Position numbers and translations under genes: made by a program. Positions 1-9,255 of a DNA stretch of 64,000 bases are shown here, piece by piece. Under the pieces are notes generated by a model, which was given only the letters and a program-made list of their open reading frames with translations, ran no database searches and was not told the DNA's origin. Source of the DNA: Bradyrhizobium sp. 141 (GTDB lineage: Bacteria; Pseudomonadota; Alphaproteobacteria; Rhizobiales; Xanthobacteraceae); NCBI RefSeq assembly GCF_023074055.1, contig NZ_JADPKR010000080.1, positions 124,001 through 188,000 on the forward strand. Reading direction: 5' to 3'. Within the stretch, counting starts at the first letter, position 1. The number at the start of each line of letters is the position of its first letter.

Positions 1-1227
1 CTCGGCTGGGACGGCGAGGTCATCTACCAGTTCAGCCGCGCCGCGCGCCACCGCGAGGTCGCCGAGCAGCTGCTCGCCGACGGCAAGGCCTATCGCTGCT
101 ACGCCACCGCCGAGGAGCTCGCCGCGATGCGCGAGAAGGCGCGTGCCGAGGGCCGCACCCGGCTCTATGATGGCATGTGGCGCGACCGCGACGCGGCCAC
201 TGCTCCTTCGGACGTGAAGCCGACCATCCGCCTGCGCGCGCCGCAGACCGGCGAGACCGTGATCGAGGACCAGGTCCAGGGCCGCGTGGTCTGGCAGAAC
301 GAGAACCTCGACGACCTCGTCCTGCTGCGCGGCGATGGCAACCCGACCTATATGCTCGCCGTGGTGGTCGATGACCACGACATGGGCGTCACCCATGTGA
401 TCCGCGGCGACGATCATCTGATCAACGCGGCCCGCCAGAAGCAGATCTACGATGCGATGGGCTGGACCCTGCCGAGCATGTCCCACATCCCGCTGATCCA
501 CGGCCCGGACGGCTCAAAGCTGTCCAAGCGGCACGGCGCGCTTGGCGTCGATGCCTACCGCGCCATGGGATATTTGCCGGCAGCGGTCCGCAACTATCTC
601 GTCCGGCTGGGCTGGAGCCATGGTGACCAGGAGATTTTCTCGACCGAGGAGATGATCACGGCGTTCGACCTCGCCAGCGTCGGCCGCGCCGCTGCCCGCT
701 TCGATTTTGCCAAGCTGGAAAATCTCAACGGCCACTACATCCGCCACGCCGACGATCAATCACTCGTGAAGATGTTCGAGGACGTGCTCGACCATCTCGT
801 GCCCAGCCGCGACGAGCTTAAGGCCAAGTTAAACGACACCACGCGCGCGCAGCTTCTCAAAGCCATGCCGGCCCTGAAGGAGCGCGCCAAGACACTGATC
901 GAGCTGATCGACAGCGCCTATTTCATCTTCGCCGACCGGCCGCTGGAGCTCGATCCCAAGGCGCTAGCGCTGCTGACACAAGAGAACCGCAAGCTGATCG
1001 GCCAGCTTCATTCCGCGCTGGAGAAAGTCGAGACCTGGAGCGGCGCCGCCACCGAAGCCGCGCTGCGCACTTTTGCCGAGGAAAATAGTCTCAAGCTCGG
1101 CGCGGTCGCCCAGCCCTTGCGGGCGGCACTGACCGGACGGACGACGTCGCCTGGTATATTTGAGGTTTTGGACGTCCTGGGACGCCAGGAAAGCCTCGCC
1201 CGGCTTAAAGATCAGGCTACGACGTAA
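1..1227 (+). CDS. gltX: Glutamyl-tRNA synthetase, 3' part (5' end outside window)
   Basis: This enzyme charges tRNA-Glu with glutamate in the cytoplasm (class I synthetase). The reading frame is open from base 1, so the gene starts upstream of the window. About 408 codons remain of a usual length near 475, and the missing part is the HIGH-containing start of the Rossmann fold. Visible family features are the QFSRA and YRCYA region near the edge, the catalytic-domain stretch VIRGDDHLINAARQ, and the KMSKS-equivalent SKLSKRHG followed by GALGV. A helical anticodon-binding domain follows. The downstream gltA is in the same direction 147 bp away. In this order the pair is typical of Bradyrhizobium-like chromosomes. 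Identity is secure; only the start is unknown. Confidence 0.96.
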   Translation, partial: LGWDGEVIYQFSRAARHREVAEQLLADGKAYRCYATAEELAAMREKARAEGRTRLYDGMWRDRDAATAPSDVKPTIRLRAPQTGETVIEDQVQGRVVWQNENLDDLVLLRGDGNPTYMLAVVVDDHDMGVTHVIRGDDHLINAARQKQIYDAMGWTLPSMSHIPLIHGPDGSKLSKRHGALGVDAYRAMGYLPAAVRNYLVRLGWSHGDQEIFSTEEMITAFDLASVGRAAARFDFAKLENLNGHYIRHADDQSLVKMFEDVLDHLVPSRDELKAKLNDTTRAQLLKAMPALKERAKTLIELIDSAYFIFADRPLELDPKALALLTQENRKLIGQLHSALEKVETWSGAATEAALRTFAEENSLKLGAVAQPLRAALTGRTTSPGIFEVLDVLGRQESLARLKDQATT

Positions 1228-1374
1228 GTCGACCATGCGTGCGGCGATCTTGCAGCGCACACAGCAATAATATACCCATCTGCCCCGTACCTTCTGGAAC
1301 ATCCGGCCTGCCCCATCATCTCGTGAAAGGGGCCTCCGGCTCCGGCCCGTTTCACCATACATCGGGGACCTCTG

Positions 1375-2679
<1,305 letters not shown>

Positions 2680-2699
2680 GATCTGCCTCAGGGCTTTCG

Positions 2700-2731
2700 A
2701 AACGGCGCCATCGCAAGATGGCGCCGTTTTT
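2700..2731 (+). terminator. Intrinsic terminator after gltA
   Basis: AACGGCGCCATC (2701-2712) and GATGGCGCCGTT (2717-2728) form a 12-bp perfect stem with a GCAA tetraloop. The stem runs into a five-T tract (2727-2731). It lies 20 bp after the gltA stop codon, in the right orientation. Confidence 0.93.
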
Positions 2732-2747
2732 GTTCGGGCATGCGCTT

Positions 2748-2830
2748 GTAGGGTGGGCAAAGCGCAGCGTGCCCACCACCTGTCCGCGACAGGTACGAAG
2801 TCAGGGCACGCTTCGCTTTGCCCACCCTAC
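2748..2830. repeat. Palindromic intergenic repeat, copy 1
   Basis: The terminal inverted repeats GTAGGGTGGGCAAAG (2748-2762) and CTTTGCCCACCCTAC (2816-2830) are perfect 15-mers. Inner arms (CGTGCCCACCA and the GGGCACG side) extend the foldback. A second copy with the same terminal arms and the same internal order lies at 9147-9232. It resembles the dispersed non-coding palindromes abundant in Bradyrhizobium genomes, and no protein is encoded. Confidence 0.9.
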
Positions 2831-2902
2831 GGAACCGATCGGACGACTCCCGTTCGTGCTGCCGCGCACAACAACGAGTCCATGCCCAGGCGGCAAAGCG
2901 CC

Positions 2903-2947
2903 TTGACAGTCGAAACCTTCCGCGCGCATTCTTACCCTAAGTAAGAA
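2903..2947 (+). promoter_or_regulatory. Promoter with ROK-type operator before the ROK regulator
   Basis: TTGACA at 2903-2908 is a perfect -35, followed after 18 bp by a weak -10 (CATTCT, 2927-2932). TTCTTACCCTAAGTAAGAA (2929-2947) is a perfect 7-bp inverted repeat with a 5-bp spacer. It overlaps the -10 and the first base of the upstream ATG. The TTnTTA...TAAnAA layout resembles operators of NagC/Mlc-type ROK repressors, so autoregulation is inferred. Confidence 0.6.
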
Positions 2948-4137
2948 TGACGACAGGGATGGAAATGCCGGAGCAGCCGAGAAGTCGGCGGCAGACGCGC
3001 GCTGCCATTTTGACTCATCTGCTACAGTCGGGCGGCTCGTTTCGTCCGCCTCTGGCCAAGGCCGTGCGCCTGTCCGAGGCGAGCCTATCGCGCATCCTGT
3101 TTGATCTGAAGGCCGAAGGCCTGATCGAGGAAGTGCGGCGCCCTGCCCCTTACGTCGGCGGCCCGACCGGCCTCGTGTTGCTCGATGGCTCGGTCGCCCT
3201 CGCAGCCTTCGAGCTGACGGCTCAGCGGCTCAGCGTCGGCGTCGGCGGCCTGTCGGGCGAACTGCACTACACCGAGCGTGTGCCGCTGCCGAAGACGCCG
3301 ACCGTCGAGAGCGTCGGCCGGGCGTTTCGCGAAGCGATGACATTGTTGCGCGACTGGACACGGCGCCGCCGGATCACCCTCGCCCAGATCGGCGTCTCCA
3401 TTCCCGGCCTCGGCCGTCTCAGCAGATCGGCCAATCCGATCATCCCCTGCGACGTCGCGCGTATCAGCGACATGTTCGGCGAGATGTTCGCCGACGTGCC
3501 GCTCGAATTCACCAATTCGGTCGTTGCGCACGCCACCTTTCACCGTTGCCGCACGGAAAACTATCCGTTCAGCGACACCCATCTGTTCGTCTTTGTCAGC
3601 CAGGGCGTTGCCGGCGCCTGGATGGATGATCCAACTGAGGCCGATGCCCTCCAGCCGGTCGAACTCGGCCACATGGTGTTCGGCCCCGACGGGCCACGTT
3701 GCCGCTGCGGCCACTATGGCTGCGTCGAGGCGTACACGTCGCTTCCTGCGCTGGCGGAGCTTCTCGGCATTGCCGAAGCCGAATTGCTCCAGCTCGGCAG
3801 CGAATGGGTGAACACGATCCCGCTCGCCTCGCGCGTGCGCCAGGAGCTGCGCCGGCGCTTGTTCCGACTTGGCCTTGCGATCGGCAACACGCTGAACGTG
3901 AAGCCGTGCGGTGGGGTCGCGATCAGCGGCTGGCCGTCGCTTCTCGCTGACGAGGATCGCAACGCCGTGGTCGAAGGAATTGACGCGTGCCTGCTGGGCG
4001 GCCGCAAGCTGGCGCAGGTGTCCCTCGCCTTCGTGCCGCCGTCGACCGGCAACGATCCGCAGGCAGCGCTTGCCTTCGCCGCCTTCCGTCTCGCCAGCCG
4101 CGGCGGCATGCCCGCGGCATCGACGGAGGCGGCCTGA
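2947..4137 (+). CDS. ROK-family transcriptional repressor (NagC/XylR type)
   Basis: This is a sugar-responsive DNA-binding regulator of 396 residues. An N-terminal winged helix-turn-helix (about residues 12-60: TRAAILTHLLQ...SEASLSRILFDLKAEGLIEEV) precedes an actin-like ROK domain. The zinc-binding ROK signature is CRCGHYGCVEAY. The ATG at 2947 lies inside the operator palindrome; the in-frame ATG at 2965 (MPEQPRSRR), behind AGGGATGGA, is an equally likely or better start. The gene heads a same-direction run of binding protein, two permeases, ATPase and sugar dehydrogenase, so it probably controls that transporter in response to the imported sugar. The ligand cannot be read from sequence. Confidence 0.9.
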   Translation: MTTGMEMPEQPRSRRQTRAAILTHLLQSGGSFRPPLAKAVRLSEASLSRILFDLKAEGLIEEVRRPAPYVGGPTGLVLLDGSVALAAFELTAQRLSVGVGGLSGELHYTERVPLPKTPTVESVGRAFREAMTLLRDWTRRRRITLAQIGVSIPGLGRLSRSANPIIPCDVARISDMFGEMFADVPLEFTNSVVAHATFHRCRTENYPFSDTHLFVFVSQGVAGAWMDDPTEADALQPVELGHMVFGPDGPRCRCGHYGCVEAYTSLPALAELLGIAEAELLQLGSEWVNTIPLASRVRQELRRRLFRLGLAIGNTLNVKPCGGVAISGWPSLLADEDRNAVVEGIDACLLGGRKLAQVSLAFVPPSTGNDPQAALAFAAFRLASRGGMPAASTEAA

Positions 4138-4195
4138 TATGCGCTGAGCATGCACGGCCCACACGCGCTGAGATTTCACACCGGGAGGAACTGCC

Positions 4196-5482
4196 ATGCC
4201 GATCACAACAACAAGGCGTCGTCTGCTCGCTGGATCCGTTGCTACGCTCGCTCTGCCGGCCCTTGTCCGCGCGCAAAGCGCAGCCAAGCCGCGCCTGACC
4301 GTGATCTCGCAATGGTCCGCTGGCAGCGATGGCGCGGCCATCACGGCGCTCGGCAAGAAGTTCGAGGAGAAAGGCGGCGTTTGGCAGCATTCGCCAGTGC
4401 CCGGATTCACCACCGAGATGATGAACAAGCTACGGGCGCAGATCATGGCCGGCGATCCGCCGGCCTGTTCGCAACTCAAGGGCCCCGAGATTGCGGCCTG
4501 GTCGAAGATTGCGCCGACCGTCGATCTCGACGCCCTTGTCGCTGCCGCCGGTTACGAAAAGGTCGTCGCTCCGGACCTTGCGAAATTGCACAAGCCGGGC
4601 GGCAAATGGATTGCACTGCCGTTGCAGATCTACAGCACCAACATGCTGTTTCTCTCGAAACGCGCGATGGACAAGGCCAAGGCCGACAAGATCCCCGTCA
4701 CCTGGGCTGACTTCAACGACCTCGCCGAAAAGATGAAAGCGGGCGGTGTCGCCTATCCGATCGCCAACGGCGGGACCCGCCCGGACGACGGGCAAAAGTT
4801 CGAGGCCGCCTTGGCGGGCATCAGTCCTCTCGCTTACCGCGCCGCCATCATGAATCTCGAGAAGAAGGCCCTCGAGGGTCCCGAGGTCAAGGCTGCGTTC
4901 GCGCAAGTGCGCAAGATCGCCGACTGGATGGACCCCAACGTCGGCGCCCAGCACTTTTCGACCAATTTGAAGCGCTTCATCGACGGCGACATGGGCATGA
5001 TGATCATGGGCGGCTGGGCGCAAGGCGTATTGCGCAACGCCGGTTTCAAGTTCGAGGACTTCATCATCGCCCCGGGACCGAGCGACAACAGCAAGCCGGT
5101 GTTCCTGTTGAATGCCGATGCCTTCATCTTCTGGCAGCGCAAGGAGCCCGACCTGCAAGCCGGCCAGACGCTGATGGCCCAGCTCGTCATGGATCCGGCG
5201 ATCCAGACGATGTATTCGCAGATTACGGGATCGATCCCCGTGCGCACCGATGTCGATCTGTCCGGTGAAGGCTGGTCGGATGGTCAACGCCGGACCGGCG
5301 CAGCTCTGAAGGAGGCCATCGCCAGCAATCAGGCAGTCCTGAGCCTTGCGCACAATATGGCCCAGGAAAACGGTATGACCGCGGCGATGATCGACGTGAT
5401 CACCGAATATGTGAAGAACAAGACGATCAAGCCGGAGCAGGCGGTCGCCCGTCTTGCCGAGGCTGTCGAGGGCGCGCGTTGA
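4196..5482 (+). CDS. Sugar ABC transporter, periplasmic binding protein (family 1)
   Basis: This is the solute-binding component of a carbohydrate importer. The N-terminus is a Tat-like signal (RRRLLAG, then a hydrophobic stretch ending LPALVRAQS). The remaining roughly 400 residues have the family-1 extracellular binding-protein layout, resembling glucose/mannose-binding proteins (LTVISQWSAGSDG, then the GDMGMMIMGGWAQG and LNADAFIFWQ regions). GGGAGGAAC lies 6 bp before the ATG. It follows the ROK gene by 58 bp and overlaps the next permease by 4 bases, so the transport genes are translationally coupled. The substrate is inferred to be a monosaccharide because a sugar dehydrogenase closes the operon. 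Confidence 0.9.
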   Translation: MPITTTRRRLLAGSVATLALPALVRAQSAAKPRLTVISQWSAGSDGAAITALGKKFEEKGGVWQHSPVPGFTTEMMNKLRAQIMAGDPPACSQLKGPEIAAWSKIAPTVDLDALVAAAGYEKVVAPDLAKLHKPGGKWIALPLQIYSTNMLFLSKRAMDKAKADKIPVTWADFNDLAEKMKAGGVAYPIANGGTRPDDGQKFEAALAGISPLAYRAAIMNLEKKALEGPEVKAAFAQVRKIADWMDPNVGAQHFSTNLKRFIDGDMGMMIMGGWAQGVLRNAGFKFEDFIIAPGPSDNSKPVFLLNADAFIFWQRKEPDLQAGQTLMAQLVMDPAIQTMYSQITGSIPVRTDVDLSGEGWSDGQRRTGAALKEAIASNQAVLSLAHNMAQENGMTAAMIDVITEYVKNKTIKPEQAVARLAEAVEGAR

Positions 5483-6402
5483 CCAATGCCGCCGCGATGA
5501 AACCGGATCGGCCGGCGCTTCCTGAATGGGTGCGCCGGCTGCCCGAATGTCTGATGATCTGGGTGCCGCTGCTGCTGTCAGCCGCGCACCTCGTCTCGTT
5601 CTCGCTGTGGACGATCTGGATCTCGTTCACGCCATCCACCCTGGTCCCTGTTACGGGCTGGGTGGGGTTGCGCAACTACACGGCGGTCGCGGCATCGCGG
5701 AACTGGCAGATCGCCTTCGACAATCTGCTGCTGTTCGGCAGCGCTTTCGTGCTGCTGAGCGCCGCGACCGGCCTCATCCTTGCGATCCTGCTCGATCAGC
5801 GCATTCGCGGCGAAAACGTGCTGCGATCCGTCTTCCTCTATCCCCTCGCGGTGTCCTTCGTGGTCACCGGCACGGTCTGGAGCTGGCTGCTCAATCCTGG
5901 CCTTGGAATCCAGAAGCTCGTCCACGACCTCGGCTGGACCTCCTTCAAGTTCGACTGGCTGATCGACCGCGACATGGCCATCTGGACCATCGTCATCGCC
6001 GCGATCTGGCAATCCTCTGGCTTCGCCATGGCGCTGTTCCTTGCCGGCCTTCGCTCCGTCGACGCCGACATCATCAAGGCCGCGCAGATCGACGGCGCGG
6101 GACCGATCCGGATGTATCGGCGCATCATTCTGCCGTCGCTTTGGCCGATCACCATCACCGTCGTCGTGATCCAGTTGCAGTTCGCGATTTCGACGTTCGA
6201 TCTCGTCCGCGCGCTTACCAACGGTGGACCGGGTATAGCGACCCAGCTGCCGGCCCTCGTCGTCTACGACCTGATGTTCCAGCGCAGCCTGCTCGGCCGC
6301 GGGGCGGCAGCGGCAGTCCTCATGTTGCTCATTCTTCTCGCAGTCCTGCTGCCCTATGCAGCGTGGCGATATCTCCAGCGGCGGCGGGCGAGCCATGCGT
6401 GA
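5479..6402 (+). CDS. Sugar ABC transporter permease (MalF/UgpA type)
   Basis: This is one of the two inner-membrane subunits of the importer, about 300 residues with roughly six hydrophobic segments. The cytoplasmic coupling loop that docks on the ATPase is visible as AAQIDGAGPIRMYRRIILPSL (EAA-like motif, late in the protein). The first possible start is a TTG that overlaps the binding-protein stop (TTGA); an in-frame ATG at 5497 (MKPDRPALPEW) is the alternative. The next permease starts 8 bases before this gene ends. Confidence 0.9.
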   Translation: MTNAAAMKPDRPALPEWVRRLPECLMIWVPLLLSAAHLVSFSLWTIWISFTPSTLVPVTGWVGLRNYTAVAASRNWQIAFDNLLLFGSAFVLLSAATGLILAILLDQRIRGENVLRSVFLYPLAVSFVVTGTVWSWLLNPGLGIQKLVHDLGWTSFKFDWLIDRDMAIWTIVIAAIWQSSGFAMALFLAGLRSVDADIIKAAQIDGAGPIRMYRRIILPSLWPITITVVVIQLQFAISTFDLVRALTNGGPGIATQLPALVVYDLMFQRSLLGRGAAAAVLMLLILLAVLLPYAAWRYLQRRRASHA

Positions 6403-7252
6403 GCGAACCTTCGCACCAAGCCGGGTTTTGATCTACCTCATCGTGTTGCTGATCGCGGCAGCATGGCTCGCGCCATTGGCTGTCGTCGTGCTGAACTCGC
6501 TCCGTACCAACGAGGAGATCGCGCAGGCCTCGATGATCGGCTGGCCGAAACAATGGGCCTGGGGCAACTACGCCGCAGCCTGGAGCGGCTTCTGCGTCGC
6601 CGAGACCTGCGCCGGCATCCGGCCGTACATGCTGAACTCCGCGCTCGTCACGATTCCCGCGATGGTCTTTTCGACCTTGCTCGGTGCGGTCGCCGGTTAC
6701 GCCGTGTCGCTCTGGCGTTTTCGCGGCGATACCTGGATCTATGCCATCGTCACCCTTGGCCTCTTCCTTCCCCAGCAGATGCGCTTGCTGCCCTGGACCA
6801 TCGTGCTGCGGGACATCGGCCTCATCAACACGCTGGCGGGCCTCGTGTTGATTCACACGATCCAGGGGCTGTCCTTCACCACGCTGTTCTGCCGCAACTA
6901 CTATGTCGCCATTCCCCACGAGTTGATCAGGGCCGCGCGGATCGACGGCGCCGGGTTCTTTCGCATCTTCTGGCGCATCATCCTGCCGCTGTCGCCTCCT
7001 ATCCTGATCGTCACCGTGATCTGGCAGTTCACACATATCTGGAACGAGTTCCTCTACGGCGTGACGTTCACAAGCGGCCAACAGCAGCCCGTCACGGCCG
7101 CGCTCATCGCGCTATCTGCCGCAGTGGCAGACATCCCGCAGCATGGCGTGCAGAGCGCCGCGGTAATCATCGCAGCGCTCCCCACTTTGTTGATCTATGT
7201 CCTTGGCGGCAGGTACTTCGTGCGAGGCCTTACCGCCGGGGCCGTGAAATGA
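6395..7252 (+). CDS. Sugar ABC transporter permease (MalG/UgpE type)
   Basis: This is the second inner-membrane subunit, 285 residues from the chosen start. An early hydrophobic helix (VLIYLIVLLIAAAWLAPLA) is followed by an extracytoplasmic loop and five more segments. The EAA-type loop is RAARIDGAGFFRIFWRIILPL. The ATG at 6395 (MRERTF) was preferred over an upstream in-frame start at 6356 because it places the basic N-terminus directly before the first helix and gives a short overlap with the previous gene. An unusual Cys pair (FCVAETCAG) lies in the first periplasmic loop. The ATPase gene begins 10 bp later. Confidence 0.9.
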   Translation: MRERTFAPSRVLIYLIVLLIAAAWLAPLAVVVLNSLRTNEEIAQASMIGWPKQWAWGNYAAAWSGFCVAETCAGIRPYMLNSALVTIPAMVFSTLLGAVAGYAVSLWRFRGDTWIYAIVTLGLFLPQQMRLLPWTIVLRDIGLINTLAGLVLIHTIQGLSFTTLFCRNYYVAIPHELIRAARIDGAGFFRIFWRIILPLSPPILIVTVIWQFTHIWNEFLYGVTFTSGQQQPVTAALIALSAAVADIPQHGVQSAAVIIAALPTLLIYVLGGRYFVRGLTAGAVK

Positions 7253-7262
7253 TGAGGCCGTC

Positions 7263-8378
7263 ATGGCAGCACTGAGCATCCGCACCCTGTCGAAGCGCTA
7301 CGCCAATCTGGAGGTGCTGAAGGGCGTCGATCTCGACATCGAAAGCGGCGAGTTCACGGTGCTGGTCGGCCCATCCGGCTGCGGCAAGTCCACGCTGCTC
7401 AACATCGTTGCCGGGCTCGATCGTCCGAGCGCGGGGACAGTCGAAATCGGCGGGCGCGTGGTGAACGACATCCCGCCCAAAGACCGCGACATCGCCATGG
7501 TGTTCCAGTCCTACGCGCTCTATCCGTCGATGACGGTACGCCAGAACATCACCTTCGGCATGGAATGCCGAGGTGTAGCCAAGGCCGAGCAGGAGAAGGC
7601 GGTTGCGAATGTCGCAAAACTGCTGCAGATCGAGCCGCTGCTCGGCCGAAAACCCTCGCAATTGTCCGGCGGCCAACGCCAGCGCGTGGCGATGGGACGC
7701 GCGCTGGTGCGCGATCCCCTACTCTTCCTGTTCGACGAGCCGCTCTCCAACCTCGACGCCAAGCTGCGCGTGGAGATGCGGATGGAGATCAAGCGCCTGC
7801 ACCAGCGCATCGGCGCAACCATCGTCTATGTCACCCACGACCAGATCGAGGCAATGACCATGGCAACGCGGATCGCCGTGATGCATCGCGGCGTGGTGCA
7901 GCAGTTTGCCGATCCCGATACGGTTTATCGCTACCCGGCCAATCTGTTCGTGGCGCGCTTCATGGGCTCGCCGCCGATGAACACAATGCCGGCGCGGCTC
8001 GAGGCAGATGGCGGCGGGCCGATGGTCGTGATCGGCGCAGGACGATCGGACGAGGTGCGCTTGCAGCTGCAGGGCTACGATGCGGCGGCCCCCTATCTCG
8101 GCCGCGAGGTGGTGTTCGGGATCAGGCCGGAGTGCATTGCCGAGGGAGACCGCGCGTTCTCCGGCGCCGTCAGCGGGCCGGTTGTAATCACCGCGCCGGT
8201 CGAGATGGTCGAGCCCACCGGTGCCGAGACCATCGTCTTGCTCCGGCTCGGCGGTGAACCGGCGCAGGCGCGTATCTCGCCGGACGTCCGCCCCACGCCC
8301 GGCACCTCCGCCCCCTTCGCACTCGACACCCGCCGCATTTGCCTGTTCGACCCCGAGACGGAGCGACTGATCGCATGA
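7263..8378 (+). CDS. Sugar ABC transporter ATP-binding protein (UgpC/MalK type)
   Basis: This is the cytoplasmic ATPase that powers the importer, 371 residues. It has Walker A GPSGCGKST (residues 36-44), the Q-loop VFQSYALYP, the ABC signature LSGGQRQR, Walker B LFLFDEPLSNLDA and the switch histidine in VTHDQIEAM. A C-terminal TOBE/OB-type regulatory domain of about 130 residues follows, as in MalK and UgpC. The stop codon overlaps the dehydrogenase start (ATGA). One ATPase with two permeases and one binding protein makes a complete CUT1-type importer. Confidence 0.95.
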   Translation: MAALSIRTLSKRYANLEVLKGVDLDIESGEFTVLVGPSGCGKSTLLNIVAGLDRPSAGTVEIGGRVVNDIPPKDRDIAMVFQSYALYPSMTVRQNITFGMECRGVAKAEQEKAVANVAKLLQIEPLLGRKPSQLSGGQRQRVAMGRALVRDPLLFLFDEPLSNLDAKLRVEMRMEIKRLHQRIGATIVYVTHDQIEAMTMATRIAVMHRGVVQQFADPDTVYRYPANLFVARFMGSPPMNTMPARLEADGGGPMVVIGAGRSDEVRLQLQGYDAAAPYLGREVVFGIRPECIAEGDRAFSGAVSGPVVITAPVEMVEPTGAETIVLLRLGGEPAQARISPDVRPTPGTSAPFALDTRRICLFDPETERLIA

Positions 8379-9142
8379 CCAAGACGAGCTATGCCGGCCT
8401 CGCGGACCGCGTGGTGCTGATCACCGGTGGTGCCAGCGGCATCGGCGCCGCCTTCGTGCGCGCCTTCGCCGCCCAACGGGCGCGCGTCGCCTTCCTCGAC
8501 ATCGACCAGGTTGCAGGCGGGGCGCTGGTCGCCGAGGTCGCGGCGGCGTCCGGCACCGCACCGCTGTTCGTGCCCTGCGATCTCCTGGACATCGACGCCT
8601 TGCGCGCCGCCATGGCAGAGGTCCGGCGATCGCTCGGTGACGCCGCGGTCCTCGTCAACAACGCCGCCAACGATCAACGCCAGGTTCTCTCCGAGGTGAC
8701 GCCCACCGAGTTCGACTGGATGATCGGCGTCAATCTCAAGCACGTTCTCTTTGCAGCGCAGGCGGTGGTGCCGCAGATGCAGGCGCGCGGCGGCGGCTCT
8801 ATCATCAACATGTCGTCGATCGCGTGGATGCGCGGCCCACCGGCGTTGCCGACCTATGCCGCGGCGAAAGCGGCGATCGTCGGCTTCACCAACTCGCTGG
8901 CCCGGCTGGTCGGCCCCGACCGCATTCGCGTCAACGCGATTGCACCGGGCATGGTGATCACCGAGCGCCAGCGCCGGCTGTGGTATCCGGACGAGCAGGT
9001 CATCACCGAAATGCGCTCGCGTCAGGCCGTTCCCGATGCGGTGACGCCCGAGGACATCGCCAACATGGCGCTGTTTCTGGCCTCGGACGAAAGCCAGCGC
9101 ATCACCAGCCAGTGTTTTCGGGTCGACGGCGGGCTTGCGTAG
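8375..9142 (+). CDS. SDR-family sugar dehydrogenase, XylB-like
   Basis: This is an NAD(P)-dependent short-chain dehydrogenase of 255 residues. The nucleotide-binding motif TGGASGIG is at residues 17-24, and NNA, the catalytic Ser region (NMSSIAW) and YAAAK (YxxxK) follow. From memory the segments VNLKHVLFAAQAV, RGGGSIIN, RVNAIAPGMV and the C-terminal LFLASDES closely parallel Caulobacter xylose dehydrogenase XylB. Oxidation of an imported aldose to its lactone is therefore the likely reaction. The start at 8375 gives an ATGA overlap with the ATPase gene. No lactonase or sugar-acid dehydratase gene follows, so the rest of the pathway must lie elsewhere. Confidence 0.88.
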   Translation: MTKTSYAGLADRVVLITGGASGIGAAFVRAFAAQRARVAFLDIDQVAGGALVAEVAAASGTAPLFVPCDLLDIDALRAAMAEVRRSLGDAAVLVNNAANDQRQVLSEVTPTEFDWMIGVNLKHVLFAAQAVVPQMQARGGGSIINMSSIAWMRGPPALPTYAAAKAAIVGFTNSLARLVGPDRIRVNAIAPGMVITERQRRLWYPDEQVITEMRSRQAVPDAVTPEDIANMALFLASDESQRITSQCFRVDGGLA

Positions 9143-9146
9143 TCTT

Positions 9147-9232
9147 GTAGGGTGGGCAAAGCGACAGCGTGCCCACCATCTTTCCGCGACCGAGCTAGAT
9201 GTGGTGGGCACGCTTCGCTTTGCCCACCCTAC
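9147..9232. repeat. Palindromic intergenic repeat, copy 2
   Basis: It has the same 15-bp terminal arms as the copy at 2748-2830 (GTAGGGTGGGCAAAG at 9147-9161, CTTTGCCCACCCTAC at 9218-9232). The internal GCGTGCCCACCA...TCCGCGAC order is also the same, so the copies are direct repeats. It begins 5 bp after the dehydrogenase stop codon and ends 24 bp before the end of the convergent lpxB. Confidence 0.9.
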
Positions 9233-9255
9233 GAAACCGTCTACGAGACCGTCTC

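Noticed and set aside
1250..1273. TTGCAG and TAATAT upstream of gltA considered as a promoter
   Set aside because: The spacing is only 12 bp, too short for sigma70. The TAATAT alone is not enough.
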